This document shows positions 6,653-15,434 of a stretch of DNA of 16,098 bases, in pieces. How positions within the stretch are numbered: position 1 is the first letter of the stretch; each line of letters starts with the position of its first letter. The notes below the pieces were generated by a model. The model made no database searches and was not told the origin of the DNA. It saw only the letters and a program-made list of their open reading frames with translations. The DNA is from Akkermansiaceae bacterium (GTDB taxonomy: Bacteria; Verrucomicrobiota; Verrucomicrobiia; Verrucomicrobiales; Akkermansiaceae). The stretch lies in NCBI GenBank assembly GCA_025457805.1, contig JALOTR010000005.1:1-16098 (forward strand), given 5' to 3'. A program made the position numbers and the translations under genes.

Positions 6653-8893
6653 ATGAAGGCAAAATCATATCGTAAACCCACCGGCGTCAGTCGTCTCCTT
6701 CTGGCCAGCTTCATGCTCGCCACCGCCAACCCGGCACTTGCCCAGACCACCTATTATTGGGATGCGGATGCGGATACCACGATCGATACCGGTGGTGCAG
6801 GCATTTGGGACATCACTTCATCCTTGTGGCGCAGCGGCAGTGACATCGGTGCCCTCTCGCTATGGCCCAATACAGATCCTGCAGTGGACACCGCGCAGTT
6901 TGCCGGAACGGCTGGCACCATTGCACTCAACAGCGACTCCGCGAACCTCAACTTCTCCCGCATCGTCTTCGCCACGACGGGCTATGAAATTGCGGCGCCT
7001 GCCAGCGGCACGGCCACGCTCAACGTGTCCGGTGCCTCACCGGCTCGCATCACCACCAACGCAAGCGTCAGCGCAACCATCTCCGCCGGCATCAGTGGAG
7101 CCTCGACCATCACCCTCAACAAAGCCGGTGCCGGAACCCTGACACTCTCCGGAGCCAATACTCTAACAGGTCCCATCACCGTTGCTGCCAGCGATACGAG
7201 CGGCGGCATTTTGAATATCTCCGGAGATCAATCCGCTGCCACTGGCGGTTACACCATCAGTGGGACTTCGACCGTCAATTTCCAGGCTGGATCGACGATC
7301 GCGGTGGCAGCCGGAAAGAGTATCGCCCTGAGCAATTCCGCCGGTACCCATGCATTGAATGTGGCGGGCACAGTCACCTCCGCAGGGTCCCTGAATGTCA
7401 GGGGCAGGAGCACCCTCAACATCAATTCGGGAGCGAATTGGACACAGAGCGGCACCATGGCTGTCCAGCCACTGAACACATCCTTCGCTGCGGCAATGAA
7501 TGTGCCCAGCGGGGGCAACTTTACCTACAACGGAACGGCGAATATCATTTTGGCGAAAAGCAATAACGCCACGAATAACGGAGCGGCTACCATCACAATC
7601 AGCGGCGGCACTTTCACCACCGGAAAAGGCTTCGATAACAGCTCCGTAACCGCCATCACCACGAGCAGCACCACACTCAATTTCTCCAACGGCGGCACAT
7701 TGAAACTCTCTGCCAACATCAATCCGCTGATCATCCAGGGAAGCACCACCTTCCTCGTGAGAACCAACAATGCTGCCGGCGGCGTCATCGATACCAACGG
7801 AAACGATGCCACGATCCCCGTGGCGATTTCGGGCGTCGGCGGCATCACCAAGGCCGGTGCAGGCACACTCACGCTCTCCGCCGCCAACACTTACGCAGGA
7901 AACACCACCGTAACCGGCGGCACGCTCGTCCTCGGGGCGGACAATATCAGCAACGATGCGTCCAGAGTCACCCTTGGCAGCGCGGGAATCCTCAAGTTGG
8001 ACTACGCCGGCACCGACACCGTCCAAAGACTCTATGTCAACGGCAACCGCATGCCCAACGGCGTCTATGGCTACGATTCCGTCGATTCCATCGCGCAAAG
8101 TATCAACTCCTACTTCGAGGCCACCGGCACTGGCACCCTCACTGTCTCCGACACCGTCGCGCCGACACTCGCCCCCGCCAACATCGTGGACGACAAGGCG
8201 GGCGGACCGGTCGTGGCGAATACCCTCGTCAACTATACTGTTACCTTCAGCGAGGAAATGAACGCCTCAACTATCAGTGCCGCTGATTTCGGCAACACGG
8301 GCACCGCTACCTTCACCATCGGCACGGTGACGCAAGTATCGCCATCCGCGTTCCTCGTTCCCGTCACGCCCACCAGTGCCGGCACGCTGCAACTCAGCGT
8401 TCTCGCTGCCGCCGACATTCAGGACTTTGTCAACAACCCGCTCGACACCACGTCCGCCATTGCCGACGACACGACCCTCACGGTGAATGCGCCAGCGTCT
8501 GGTTACGCCACCTGGTCAGGCGGTGCGCCCGCTGATGGGGATGCCAATAATGACGGCGTGGAAAATGCCGTCGCCTGGGCACTCGGCGCGGCCGATCCTG
8601 CCGAGAACGCCATCGGCCTCCTGCCGACCTTGGATAACACGAGCGATCCGAACTACCTCATTTTCACCTTCCAGCGCAGTGATCTGGCGAAGACCGACCC
8701 GAATACCTCGATCACGGTGGAATACGACGACAACCTCAGCGGCTGGACCACCGCCGTGGATGATAACAACAACGTTGAAATCGAAGAAACCGATGGCAGC
8801 CCGAAGGACACCGTGATTGTCAAACTCAAGCGCTCCACCCTCGGTGCCAGCGGCAATCTCTTCGTCAGGGCCAACGTGGTGGTGACACCATAG
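6653..8893 (+). CDS. PATR-repeat secreted protein with Ig-like and calcium-loop-like C-terminal parts
   Basis: This is a 746-residue exported protein from ATG 6653. The signal peptide is basic and then hydrophobic (LLLASFMLATANPALA, cleavage before QTTYYW). PATR units lie near residues 150-175 (KAGAGTLTLSGANTLTG) and 396-430 (KAGAGTLTLSAANTYAG, then TGGTLVLG). From about 502 (VAPTLAPANIVDD) a segment resembles bacterial Ig-like domains with an F-S-E-E-M motif. Near 628 the run DGDANNDGVENAVAWALGA resembles a dockerin or EF-hand calcium loop, common in verrucomicrobial exported proteins. The end (SGNLFVRANVVVTP) has no PEP-CTERM. The middle aligns closely with the preceding gene, so the two are paralogues. 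An in-frame ATG at 6608 would add 15 residues. I prefer 6653 because the added stretch is A-rich like the leaders here, the signal peptide is better placed, and the distance to the upstream repeat matches copy 2. A scaffold or adhesion role is inference. Confidence 0.85.
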   Translation: MKAKSYRKPTGVSRLLLASFMLATANPALAQTTYYWDADADTTIDTGGAGIWDITSSLWRSGSDIGALSLWPNTDPAVDTAQFAGTAGTIALNSDSANLNFSRIVFATTGYEIAAPASGTATLNVSGASPARITTNASVSATISAGISGASTITLNKAGAGTLTLSGANTLTGPITVAASDTSGGILNISGDQSAATGGYTISGTSTVNFQAGSTIAVAAGKSIALSNSAGTHALNVAGTVTSAGSLNVRGRSTLNINSGANWTQSGTMAVQPLNTSFAAAMNVPSGGNFTYNGTANIILAKSNNATNNGAATITISGGTFTTGKGFDNSSVTAITTSSTTLNFSNGGTLKLSANINPLIIQGSTTFLVRTNNAAGGVIDTNGNDATIPVAISGVGGITKAGAGTLTLSAANTYAGNTTVTGGTLVLGADNISNDASRVTLGSAGILKLDYAGTDTVQRLYVNGNRMPNGVYGYDSVDSIAQSINSYFEATGTGTLTVSDTVAPTLAPANIVDDKAGGPVVANTLVNYTVTFSEEMNASTISAADFGNTGTATFTIGTVTQVSPSAFLVPVTPTSAGTLQLSVLAAADIQDFVNNPLDTTSAIADDTTLTVNAPASGYATWSGGAPADGDANNDGVENAVAWALGAADPAENAIGLLPTLDNTSDPNYLIFTFQRSDLAKTDPNTSITVEYDDNLSGWTTAVDDNNNVEIEETDGSPKDTVIVKLKRSTLGASGNLFVRANVVVTP

Positions 8894-8944
8894 CCACATG
8901 GGCAAGGTTTTCATTCCAGTTCGCCTTCGACGACCACGACGTTC

Positions 8945-8977
8945 CCGTCACCCTTCTCTGCGCTTCACGAGTGACGG
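8945..8977 (+). terminator. Possible hairpin between the PATR gene and the glycosidase pair
   Basis: CCGTCAC (8945-8951) and GTGACGG (8971-8977) form a perfect 7-bp inverted repeat around a 19-base loop, 51 bases after the PATR stop. The bases that follow are only loosely T-rich. It may separate the PATR gene from the glycosidase pair, but the long loop makes this tentative. Confidence 0.3.
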
Positions 8978-9081
8978 CACTTTCAGTTTCATCATTGCGA
9001 TTCCGCTCCTCCGCCCGGAGATAGTCCGCGGCGCATTGCCTTGTAGTCTTCCGCCGCGTCCCACACCGCAAACCACTGCCC

Positions 9082-11961
9082 ATGCGCCTGCCCCGTTGCT
9101 CCGCCCTTGCGATGTTCATGCTTTTGCTGGTCGCACGCGCCACCGGTGCCGATGCGCTCGACGCCGGTTTCGCCGCACCGCCTCCGGTCGCCCGACCCCT
9201 CGTTTGGTGGCATTGGATCAATGGCAACGTGACCAAGCACGGCATCGAAGCCGACCTCGCCGACATGAAGCGTGTCGGGATCGCTGGCGTGCAGATGTTC
9301 GACGCGAGCATCTACCTTCCGCCCGGTCCCGTCCGCTACGGCACCGATCTGTGGCACGATCACGTGCAGCACGCGATCGCCACGGCGGACAAACTCGGGC
9401 TGGAGTTTCACCTCATGAACACGACCGGCTGGTCCGCTAGCGGCGGTCCCTGGGTCACGCCCGAGCGTTCGATGAAAAAGCTCGTGTGGAGCGAAACAGC
9501 AGCGACCGGCGGCGCCGCGCTCACGCTCGCCGTGCCGCCGCCGAAGATCGCGCCGCTGAAATTCCGCACCCCGCCCGCGAGGAAAATGGAAAATTTTTTC
9601 CGCGATATCGTCGTGCTGGCGGTTCCGGCCGAATCGACCCGCCGCACTCCCGACTGGGAATTCAAGACCAAGCTCAAGGAGAAGACGCTCACCGCTGCGC
9701 CGCTCGACACGGATGCCACGGGCTGCATTCCCCGCGCCCAAGTGATCGACCTCACGGCTGACTTCGATGCAGCCACCGGCACGTTGCGCGCCATGCTCCC
9801 CGCCGGCGAGTGGACGATCTTACGTTTCGGATTTACCTCGACAAGTTCGACGAACCATCCCGCCGTGCCCGAGGGCCACGGCCTCGAGATCGACAAAATG
9901 GACGCCGCCGCCGTCTCGTTTTACTTTGATCAGGCGCTCGGCCGCATCCTGCGCGAGGCCGGCCCGCGCGTGGGCCGCACGCTCAAGGGACTGCTTTTCG
10001 ACAGCTTTGAGGGCGGCCCGCAAACCTGGACCGACACGTTTCCCGCCCAGTTTCGCGCGCTGAAGGGTTACGATTTCGTGCCGCTGCTGCCCGTGCTTAC
10101 GGGTCGCGTGGTGGAAAGCCCGTCGTTCACCGAGGCGGCGCTCCGCGATTTCCGCAGCGCGGTCGAGGAACTCATCGCGAAAAACTATTTCGGCACCATG
10201 CAACGCCGTGCTGGCGAACACGGGATGGTCATCCACGCCGAGGCGCAGGGCGGCCCTCTGAATCCCGTTTCGGCGAACGAGTATGTCGATGTGCCGATGA
10301 ACGAATTCTGGATGCCTGATACCGCGCCGCGTTTTACGCGGATCAAGCTCGTCGCTTCCGTTGCCAATGTCCTTGGCCGCCCGCTCCTCGCCGCCGAGGC
10401 GTTTACCGCCAAGCCCGAAGACGGGCGCTGGCTTGCGACTCCCGCCACGCTCAAAGATCCGGGCGACTACGCGTGGACGGTCGGCGTCAACCGCTTCATC
10501 CTCCACCACTGCGTGCACCAACCCACCGACGACGGCCCCGGCTTCTCGCTCGGCCGCTACGGCACGCACTTCGGCCGTCTCAACACGTGGTGGCCGCTCG
10601 CAGGTGCTTGGATCGACTATGTGGCGCGCGGGCAGTTTCTCCTGCAACAGGGCCGCACCGTTGCCGACATCGCGTTCCTCCACAACGAGGACCACGGCTA
10701 CGCCTACCCCGCCGGCATGGTGACTACGCCGGCCGGATACGATTTCGACATCGTCTACCCACGCCACCTCGCCGCAATGACGTGGAGCGATGGCGCACTC
10801 ACGCTCCCGACCGGTCCTGCCTATCGTGTGCTCATGCTCCCGGAAAACTGGGCCGCCGATCTGGCTACGCTGCGCAAGCTCCGCGACTTAGCCCGCGCCG
10901 GTGCGCCGATCTACGGTCACGCGCCCCTCGTTCCCGCCGGTGTGCGCGATTACGAGGCGCGCCATGAATTCACGGCGCTCGTGCGCGAGCTGTGGGAAAC
11001 TCCCCGCCCGCTGGTCCGGCGCGCCGCCCTGCCCGCTGCGCTCGGTGAAATCGGTCTCGCCCCCGACGTGATGCTGCCACCCGCGCCAACGGGAGGCGAA
11101 CTTCGCTACATTCACCGCCGCACGCCCGACGCCGAAATCTACTTTGTCTTCAACCACTCGGATCGCGAAGTCGCGGGCGACTTCATCTTTCGCACGACCG
11201 GCCGGCAGCCCGAACTTTGGAACGCCGTCACTGGCGCGCAGGCCGATTCCCCCGGCTATCGTGCGACGGCCACGAGCACCACGGTGCCGCTCCAGCTTGA
11301 GCCCCGCGGCTCCATGTTTGTGATTTTCCGTCGCCCGCTTCTGACCCCGCAGACCGATGCACCCAAGACGACCCTGACCGCGACTCTGCCGATCGCCGGA
11401 CCGTGGCGCATCGCGTTCCACGACGGTCGCGGCGCACCGCCCAACGCGACCTTCGCGACCCTCGCCTCGTGGACGGAGTACGAAAACCCCGGCATCAAGT
11501 TCTACTCCGGCACCGCCACCTACCGCACGAGTTTCACCACCCAACTCCGCGCCGGGGCCACCGCCACACTCGACCTCGGCACGGTCGCCGATCTCGCCGA
11601 GGTCCGGCTTAACGGAGCACTCATCGGCACGCTCTGGCAGCCGCCGTTTCGCGCCGAGGTTACGCGCCACCTGCGTGCCGGCGACAACACCCTCGAGGTC
11701 CGCGTGGCCAACCGCTGGATCAACCGCGTGATTGGCGACGAGTCACTGCCCACCGATCTCACCTATCAGCCCGAGGGCACGAACAAATTCACCGACGGAA
11801 GGCTCAAAAAACTCCCGGCCTGGCTATACGACCGCAAGCGCCTCTCCGAGCGCACGCGCCACAGTTTCACCACTTGGAAACACTACGAGGCAAAATCTCC
11901 GCTCGTCCCCTCCGGTTTGCTGGGCCCCGTCAAGATCGATTGGCGAGTGCCAGCACCGTAG
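9082..11961 (+). CDS. Secreted GH106-like glycoside hydrolase (probable alpha-L-rhamnosidase)
   Basis: This is a 959-residue exported enzyme, within the usual size of GH106. The signal peptide covers about residues 1-23 (ALAMFMLLLVARATG). The N-terminal family signature is strong: RPLVWWHWINGNVTKHGIEA, then DLADMKRVGIAGVQMFD, then MNTTGWSASGGPWVTPE with KKLVW shortly after. Further conserved-looking blocks are HAEAQGG (E387), VPMNEFWM (E408) and LLAAEAFT (E439); these glutamates are the candidate acid/base and metal-site residues, not proven here. The C-terminal about 200 residues form beta-sandwich modules, ending in a GH2-like sugar-binding domain (AEVRLNGALIGTLWQPPFRA, then LRAGDNTLEVRVANRWIN). 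Characterised GH106 members cleave alpha-L-rhamnose from pectic polysaccharides such as rhamnogalacturonan; the exact substrate here is unknown. It probably forms an operon with the next gene 47 bases on. Third codon positions are more GC-rich than in the genes to the left. Confidence 0.85.
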   Translation: MRLPRCSALAMFMLLLVARATGADALDAGFAAPPPVARPLVWWHWINGNVTKHGIEADLADMKRVGIAGVQMFDASIYLPPGPVRYGTDLWHDHVQHAIATADKLGLEFHLMNTTGWSASGGPWVTPERSMKKLVWSETAATGGAALTLAVPPPKIAPLKFRTPPARKMENFFRDIVVLAVPAESTRRTPDWEFKTKLKEKTLTAAPLDTDATGCIPRAQVIDLTADFDAATGTLRAMLPAGEWTILRFGFTSTSSTNHPAVPEGHGLEIDKMDAAAVSFYFDQALGRILREAGPRVGRTLKGLLFDSFEGGPQTWTDTFPAQFRALKGYDFVPLLPVLTGRVVESPSFTEAALRDFRSAVEELIAKNYFGTMQRRAGEHGMVIHAEAQGGPLNPVSANEYVDVPMNEFWMPDTAPRFTRIKLVASVANVLGRPLLAAEAFTAKPEDGRWLATPATLKDPGDYAWTVGVNRFILHHCVHQPTDDGPGFSLGRYGTHFGRLNTWWPLAGAWIDYVARGQFLLQQGRTVADIAFLHNEDHGYAYPAGMVTTPAGYDFDIVYPRHLAAMTWSDGALTLPTGPAYRVLMLPENWAADLATLRKLRDLARAGAPIYGHAPLVPAGVRDYEARHEFTALVRELWETPRPLVRRAALPAALGEIGLAPDVMLPPAPTGGELRYIHRRTPDAEIYFVFNHSDREVAGDFIFRTTGRQPELWNAVTGAQADSPGYRATATSTTVPLQLEPRGSMFVIFRRPLLTPQTDAPKTTLTATLPIAGPWRIAFHDGRGAPPNATFATLASWTEYENPGIKFYSGTATYRTSFTTQLRAGATATLDLGTVADLAEVRLNGALIGTLWQPPFRAEVTRHLRAGDNTLEVRVANRWINRVIGDESLPTDLTYQPEGTNKFTDGRLKKLPAWLYDRKRLSERTRHSFTTWKHYEAKSPLVPSGLLGPVKIDWRVPAP

Positions 11962-12008
11962 TGCACGCCATCACAACTTTTTCTCCCCAAGCCAAATCGC
12001 CAAACCCG

Positions 12009-14915
12009 ATGAACTCCAAACCATCCTTCACTTCCTCTTGGCCACATGGAACGTGTATTTCCTTCCGACGTGTTGTTTTGAGTCTGTGCGCGCCCCTGCT
12101 CCTCGCCACGCTGTCCGCCCAACCGCTCGCCAACGACCGCTATTCCGTCGCGCCCGCGGCTGACGGTGCCGTGCAACTCACCGCCAAGGATGCTGGCGCA
12201 TTTACCTTCCGCGGCGACTTCGTGGTGCTCATGGCAAGTGCCGATCCGAAGCCCGCGATGCGGCCGGGCAACATCCCACGCGTCGCCTACAACCTCGTCA
12301 CGTGGCAAACTCCGGCGAAAATGGGCGGTGCCGCACTCAAGTCCGTGAAACGATCCACCGCGCAGGCTGGCGATGGCTTCGACGACCGGATTCTCGATGG
12401 CGACACCCAGAAGCGCACCGCCGACGTCTTCGCCGCCGCGCCGAGCACGCAGGTCCGCGCCACTGCCGTCACGCGCGACGGCGAGGCGCTCCGTTTCGCC
12501 TTCGCCGACCACGCCGACTTCACGCTCGCCGCCACGCTCACCTTGCCGCCCGGCGACGCCGAGCCCGTGCTCGCGTTCACGCTCACGCCCAAACGCGCCG
12601 CCTGGTTCTCCGTCGGCTACACCGGCGCGCCCGCGTTCGCCGCCGCCGGACTCGCCGAAAGCTGGCAGCCCTTCATCTGGCAGGGAAAACGTTTTCCTGA
12701 CCGTTCCTATCTCACGGCGGCCTTCCAGTGCTCACTTCCCGCCACGTTTGTGCGCCAAGGCAAGGTCACCCTCGGCGTGGTGGCGGATGCCGACGAATTG
12801 CCCTTCTCACCGCTCCCTCTGCTCGACAACAGCCGCTTCGGCGTCGCCCTGCGCAACCCCGCGGGCGAGGCGCAGCCGATGGTCTTCGCCCCGATGCTCG
12901 GCGGTGCCGAATCGAAACGCGCGCCCGGCCAGGCCTTCACGTTCAAGGTCCGCCTCTTCGCCGGTGCGGGCGACGTCACGCAGGCCTACGAATCGCTTGC
13001 CCGCCGGCTCTACGGTTTCCGCGACCACCGCCGCAACGCCATCGCTTCGCTCAACGAGACCTTGGACAACATGATCGACTACGGGATGAGCCACTACAGT
13101 TGGTTCATCGAGGATCTGAAAGGCTGCGCCTACTCGACCGACGTTCCCGGAGCGGTGAAGAACGTTTCCTCGCTCAATCCCCTCAACCTCGCGCTCATCA
13201 CCGACGACGAAGAGATCTTTCAAAAACGCGCCTATCCGATCGTCGAATACATGCTCTCGCGCGAAAAATTCCTCTTCTCGCTCGACCCGAAACAAAAAAT
13301 CCAAAGCCCCTCGCGCGCCATGCTCGGCCCCTGCGCGCCGGTCAGCGAACTCGCCACGCTTTACGGCATCACCCACGGCGCCTCGCCCGTTCTCCGCCAG
13401 CTCGCCGAGCGCATGCTTGGAAAAAACCGCACGCTCAACCTCGACGACGTCGCCGAGGGTGACACGTGGCCCAACCAGCTCGCACTTTATCGCGGGACCG
13501 GTGAAGCCCGTTTTCTCACCGCCGCCCGCCGCGGCGCCGACGCTTACCTCCAGGAGCTGGCGGCCTCGCCCAGCACCGACTTCACCGCGCCGGGTCTCTT
13601 CTTTTGGACCGGGTTTGCGCCGAAGTGGATCGATTTGCTCCAACTTTACGAAGCGACCAACGACCGCCGTTACCTGGATGCCGCGCGTCAAGGCGCCCGC
13701 CAATATACGATGTTCACATGGATGGCACCGCGCATCCCCGATACCGACGTCACCGTCAACCCCGGCGGCAAGGCCCCGGTTTACTGGTATTTGAAAAGCA
13801 AGGGCCACACGCCCATTACTGCTCCCGAAGAACGCGTGCCCGCGTGGCGACTTTCCGAAATCGGCCTCACGCCCGAATCTTCGAGCACGATGTCGGGGCA
13901 CCGCGCCATCTTCATGGCCAACTACGCGCCCTGGATGCTCCGCATCGCCGCACTCACCGGCGACAAGCTGCTCCACGATGTCGCGCGCTCGGCCGTCGTC
14001 GGGCGTTATCGCAATTTCCCCGGCTACCACATCAACACCGCGCGCACCACGATCTACGAACGCGCCGATTATCCGATGCGCAAACACAAGGCGCTCAGCG
14101 TGAATTCATTTCACTACAATCACATCTGGCCGCACATGAGCATCCTCGTCGATTTCCTCGTCACCGACGCGTTTGCGCGGTCCGGCGGCAAGATCGATTT
14201 CCCCGCGCACTACATCGAGGGCTATGCCTACCTGCAGAGCAAATTCTACGGCGACCGCCCCGGAAAATTCTTCGACCGCGACGACGCCGTGCTCTGGATG
14301 CCGCGCCGCTTGATCAAGAGCAGCTCCGTCGAAATCAACACCCTCGTCGCCCGTGGCCGCGACCGCCTCTACCTCGCGTTCACCAACCAATCCACCGAGC
14401 CCGTCACCACCGAGATCGCGCTCAACGCCGCGATCCTGCCGCAACTCGCCGGTCAGACCTACCCCACGCGCGTCCTCGGCGATGGCTCCGTCACGACGCT
14501 GCGCGATGGCCGACTCACCGTCACCGTGCCGCCGATGGGGCTCACCGCCGTCGAGGTCGAGGGCCTCGTCGTCACGCCGAAATTCCAAGACCGCCTTGTC
14601 GGCGCACGTGCCGCCGATGCGTGGAAGCGCGACCACGTCGAACTGCCCTTCGGCGGCACCCACGCGATGATCCTCAACTTCGGCCCCGCCGCGACCACCG
14701 CCTTCGTCTATCTCCAGGCCGACGACTCGAAGTTCAAATCCGTCACGCTCAGCTACACCGTCGGCGCGCAAAAGGCGACGCTCACCGACGCGAGTTACCC
14801 CTTCGAATTCACCATCCCCGTGCCCGCCGCCGCGACCGCCTTCAATTTCGAAGTGCAGGCCGTCACGCTCGCCGGTGAAAAACAATCCTCCGGCCCCGCC
14901 GCGCTGGATCGTTGA
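12009..14915 (+). CDS. Large secreted multidomain protein, probable alpha/alpha-toroid carbohydrate-active enzyme
   Basis: This is a 968-residue protein that I cannot assign to a named family. A signal peptide with a long n-region has its core at VVLSLCAPLLLATLSA, cleavage before QPLAND. Residues about 40-330 look like a beta-sandwich (VLAFTLTPKRAAWFSVGYTG, then ESWQPFIWQGKRFPDRSYL). Residues about 345-740 are helical with repeated aromatic and acidic motifs (LNETLDNMIDYGMSHYSWFI, WPNQLALYRGTGEARFLTAA, APKWIDLLQLYEATNDRRYL, SFHYNHIWPHMSI), typical in style of (alpha/alpha) toroid glycosidases and lyases. The C-terminus returns to beta-structure: a segment near 775-855 ending VPPMGLTAVEVEG resembles the sandwich closing many glycosidases, then another all-beta segment. 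The start is ATG 12009; an upstream TTG at 11874 would overlap the GH106 gene and bury the signal peptide. Co-transcription with the GH106 gene suggests action on the same polysaccharide or its products. The function call is inference from architecture. Confidence 0.75.
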   Translation: MNSKPSFTSSWPHGTCISFRRVVLSLCAPLLLATLSAQPLANDRYSVAPAADGAVQLTAKDAGAFTFRGDFVVLMASADPKPAMRPGNIPRVAYNLVTWQTPAKMGGAALKSVKRSTAQAGDGFDDRILDGDTQKRTADVFAAAPSTQVRATAVTRDGEALRFAFADHADFTLAATLTLPPGDAEPVLAFTLTPKRAAWFSVGYTGAPAFAAAGLAESWQPFIWQGKRFPDRSYLTAAFQCSLPATFVRQGKVTLGVVADADELPFSPLPLLDNSRFGVALRNPAGEAQPMVFAPMLGGAESKRAPGQAFTFKVRLFAGAGDVTQAYESLARRLYGFRDHRRNAIASLNETLDNMIDYGMSHYSWFIEDLKGCAYSTDVPGAVKNVSSLNPLNLALITDDEEIFQKRAYPIVEYMLSREKFLFSLDPKQKIQSPSRAMLGPCAPVSELATLYGITHGASPVLRQLAERMLGKNRTLNLDDVAEGDTWPNQLALYRGTGEARFLTAARRGADAYLQELAASPSTDFTAPGLFFWTGFAPKWIDLLQLYEATNDRRYLDAARQGARQYTMFTWMAPRIPDTDVTVNPGGKAPVYWYLKSKGHTPITAPEERVPAWRLSEIGLTPESSSTMSGHRAIFMANYAPWMLRIAALTGDKLLHDVARSAVVGRYRNFPGYHINTARTTIYERADYPMRKHKALSVNSFHYNHIWPHMSILVDFLVTDAFARSGGKIDFPAHYIEGYAYLQSKFYGDRPGKFFDRDDAVLWMPRRLIKSSSVEINTLVARGRDRLYLAFTNQSTEPVTTEIALNAAILPQLAGQTYPTRVLGDGSVTTLRDGRLTVTVPPMGLTAVEVEGLVVTPKFQDRLVGARAADAWKRDHVELPFGGTHAMILNFGPAATTAFVYLQADDSKFKSVTLSYTVGAQKATLTDASYPFEFTIPVPAAATAFNFEVQAVTLAGEKQSSGPAALDR

Positions 14916-14934
14916 GGTCGGGATTGTTTTGACC

Positions 14935-14951
14935 TCAAGGTTAAGCCTTGA
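14935..14951. terminator. Weak hairpin after the glycosidase pair
   Basis: TCAAGG-TTAAG-CCTTGA forms a 6-bp stem with a 5-base loop, 19 bases after the stop. It is not followed by a T-run on either strand, so a terminator role is uncertain. Confidence 0.25.
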
Positions 14952-14983
14952 AATGAAAATGACTCTGGTAGTCACGGCTCATT

Positions 14984-15115
14984 GAACCACTGATTACGCT
15001 GATTTTTACGGATCTCACTGAAAGAGATGGTTGGTATTTTGCTCACCTTTTGGGTGAAGAAGACCTGCCTGCCAAAGCTCTTCAAAATCAGTTCAATCAG
15101 TGAAATCAGTGGTTC
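14984..15115. repeat. Short MITE-like element with 21-bp terminal inverted repeats
   Basis: The left end (14984-15004, starting GAACCACTGATTACGC) and the reverse complement of the right end (15095-15115, starting GAACCACTGATTTCAC) agree at 19 of 21 positions. CTGATT recurs two to three times within each end. The 132-base unit carries an internal TCACC-TTTTG-GGTGA hairpin (15043-15057) and no convincing gene. It resembles intergenic repeats built on ACCACTGATT and CACTGATT that I associate with Verrucomicrobiota genomes. No target-site duplication is evident, so mobility is unproven. Confidence 0.6.
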
Positions 15116-15192
15116 CCCTCTTCCTTTTAGGTAGAGAAGCCAGGCTTCAAACAGCAAACAAAGCGCGGGAATGTCGAAGGATGGTTCGTCGA

Positions 15193-15381
15193 TCACGAGC
15201 CCGCGACGGTGGCGGCAAGGCGCACAAAAACCCTGCCGGATGGACCTGCGGGGACCATGGCATTGTTTTGATGGAGCTTACCGCCGGGCAGCGGGGTGAT
15301 GAGAAATTCGACGCCATTGATGGTGGCGGAGGCAGCCGGGATTTCGACATTCGTCCACCATGGTTTTTTTCGTCTCCAATG
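15193..15381 (-). pseudogene. 3' remnant of a secreted-protein gene
   Basis: Read on the minus strand, this stretch encodes about 60 residues with natural-looking composition: PWWTNVEIPAASATINGVEF, LITPLPGGKLHQ, then MVPAGPSGRVFVRLAATVAGS and a TGA (15195-15193). Upstream the frame degrades into KK after an A7 run and reaches a TAA near 15398. There is no credible start. The ending resembles the closing segment of verrucomicrobial exported proteins, compare GNLFVRANVVVTP at the end of the second PATR protein. It is probably the tail of a deleted gene. The only evidence is the translation, so confidence is low. Confidence 0.4.
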
Positions 15382-15434
15382 ATTTGATCTGTTTTATTTG
15401 TTGGCCAAATGGCCGGAAATGACCTGTAGTCCAG

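Noticed and set aside
12807..14087. Long minus-strand open frame (426 codons) opposite the toroid protein gene
   Set aside because: The plus-strand frame has a signal peptide and natural composition; the antisense frame is R/G/V-rich and typical of shadow frames in GC-rich coding DNA.
13604..14878. Plus-strand open frame of 424 codons in another frame
   Set aside because: It is extremely rich in Arg, His and Pro, as expected for an out-of-frame reading of the GC-rich gene covering 12009-14915.
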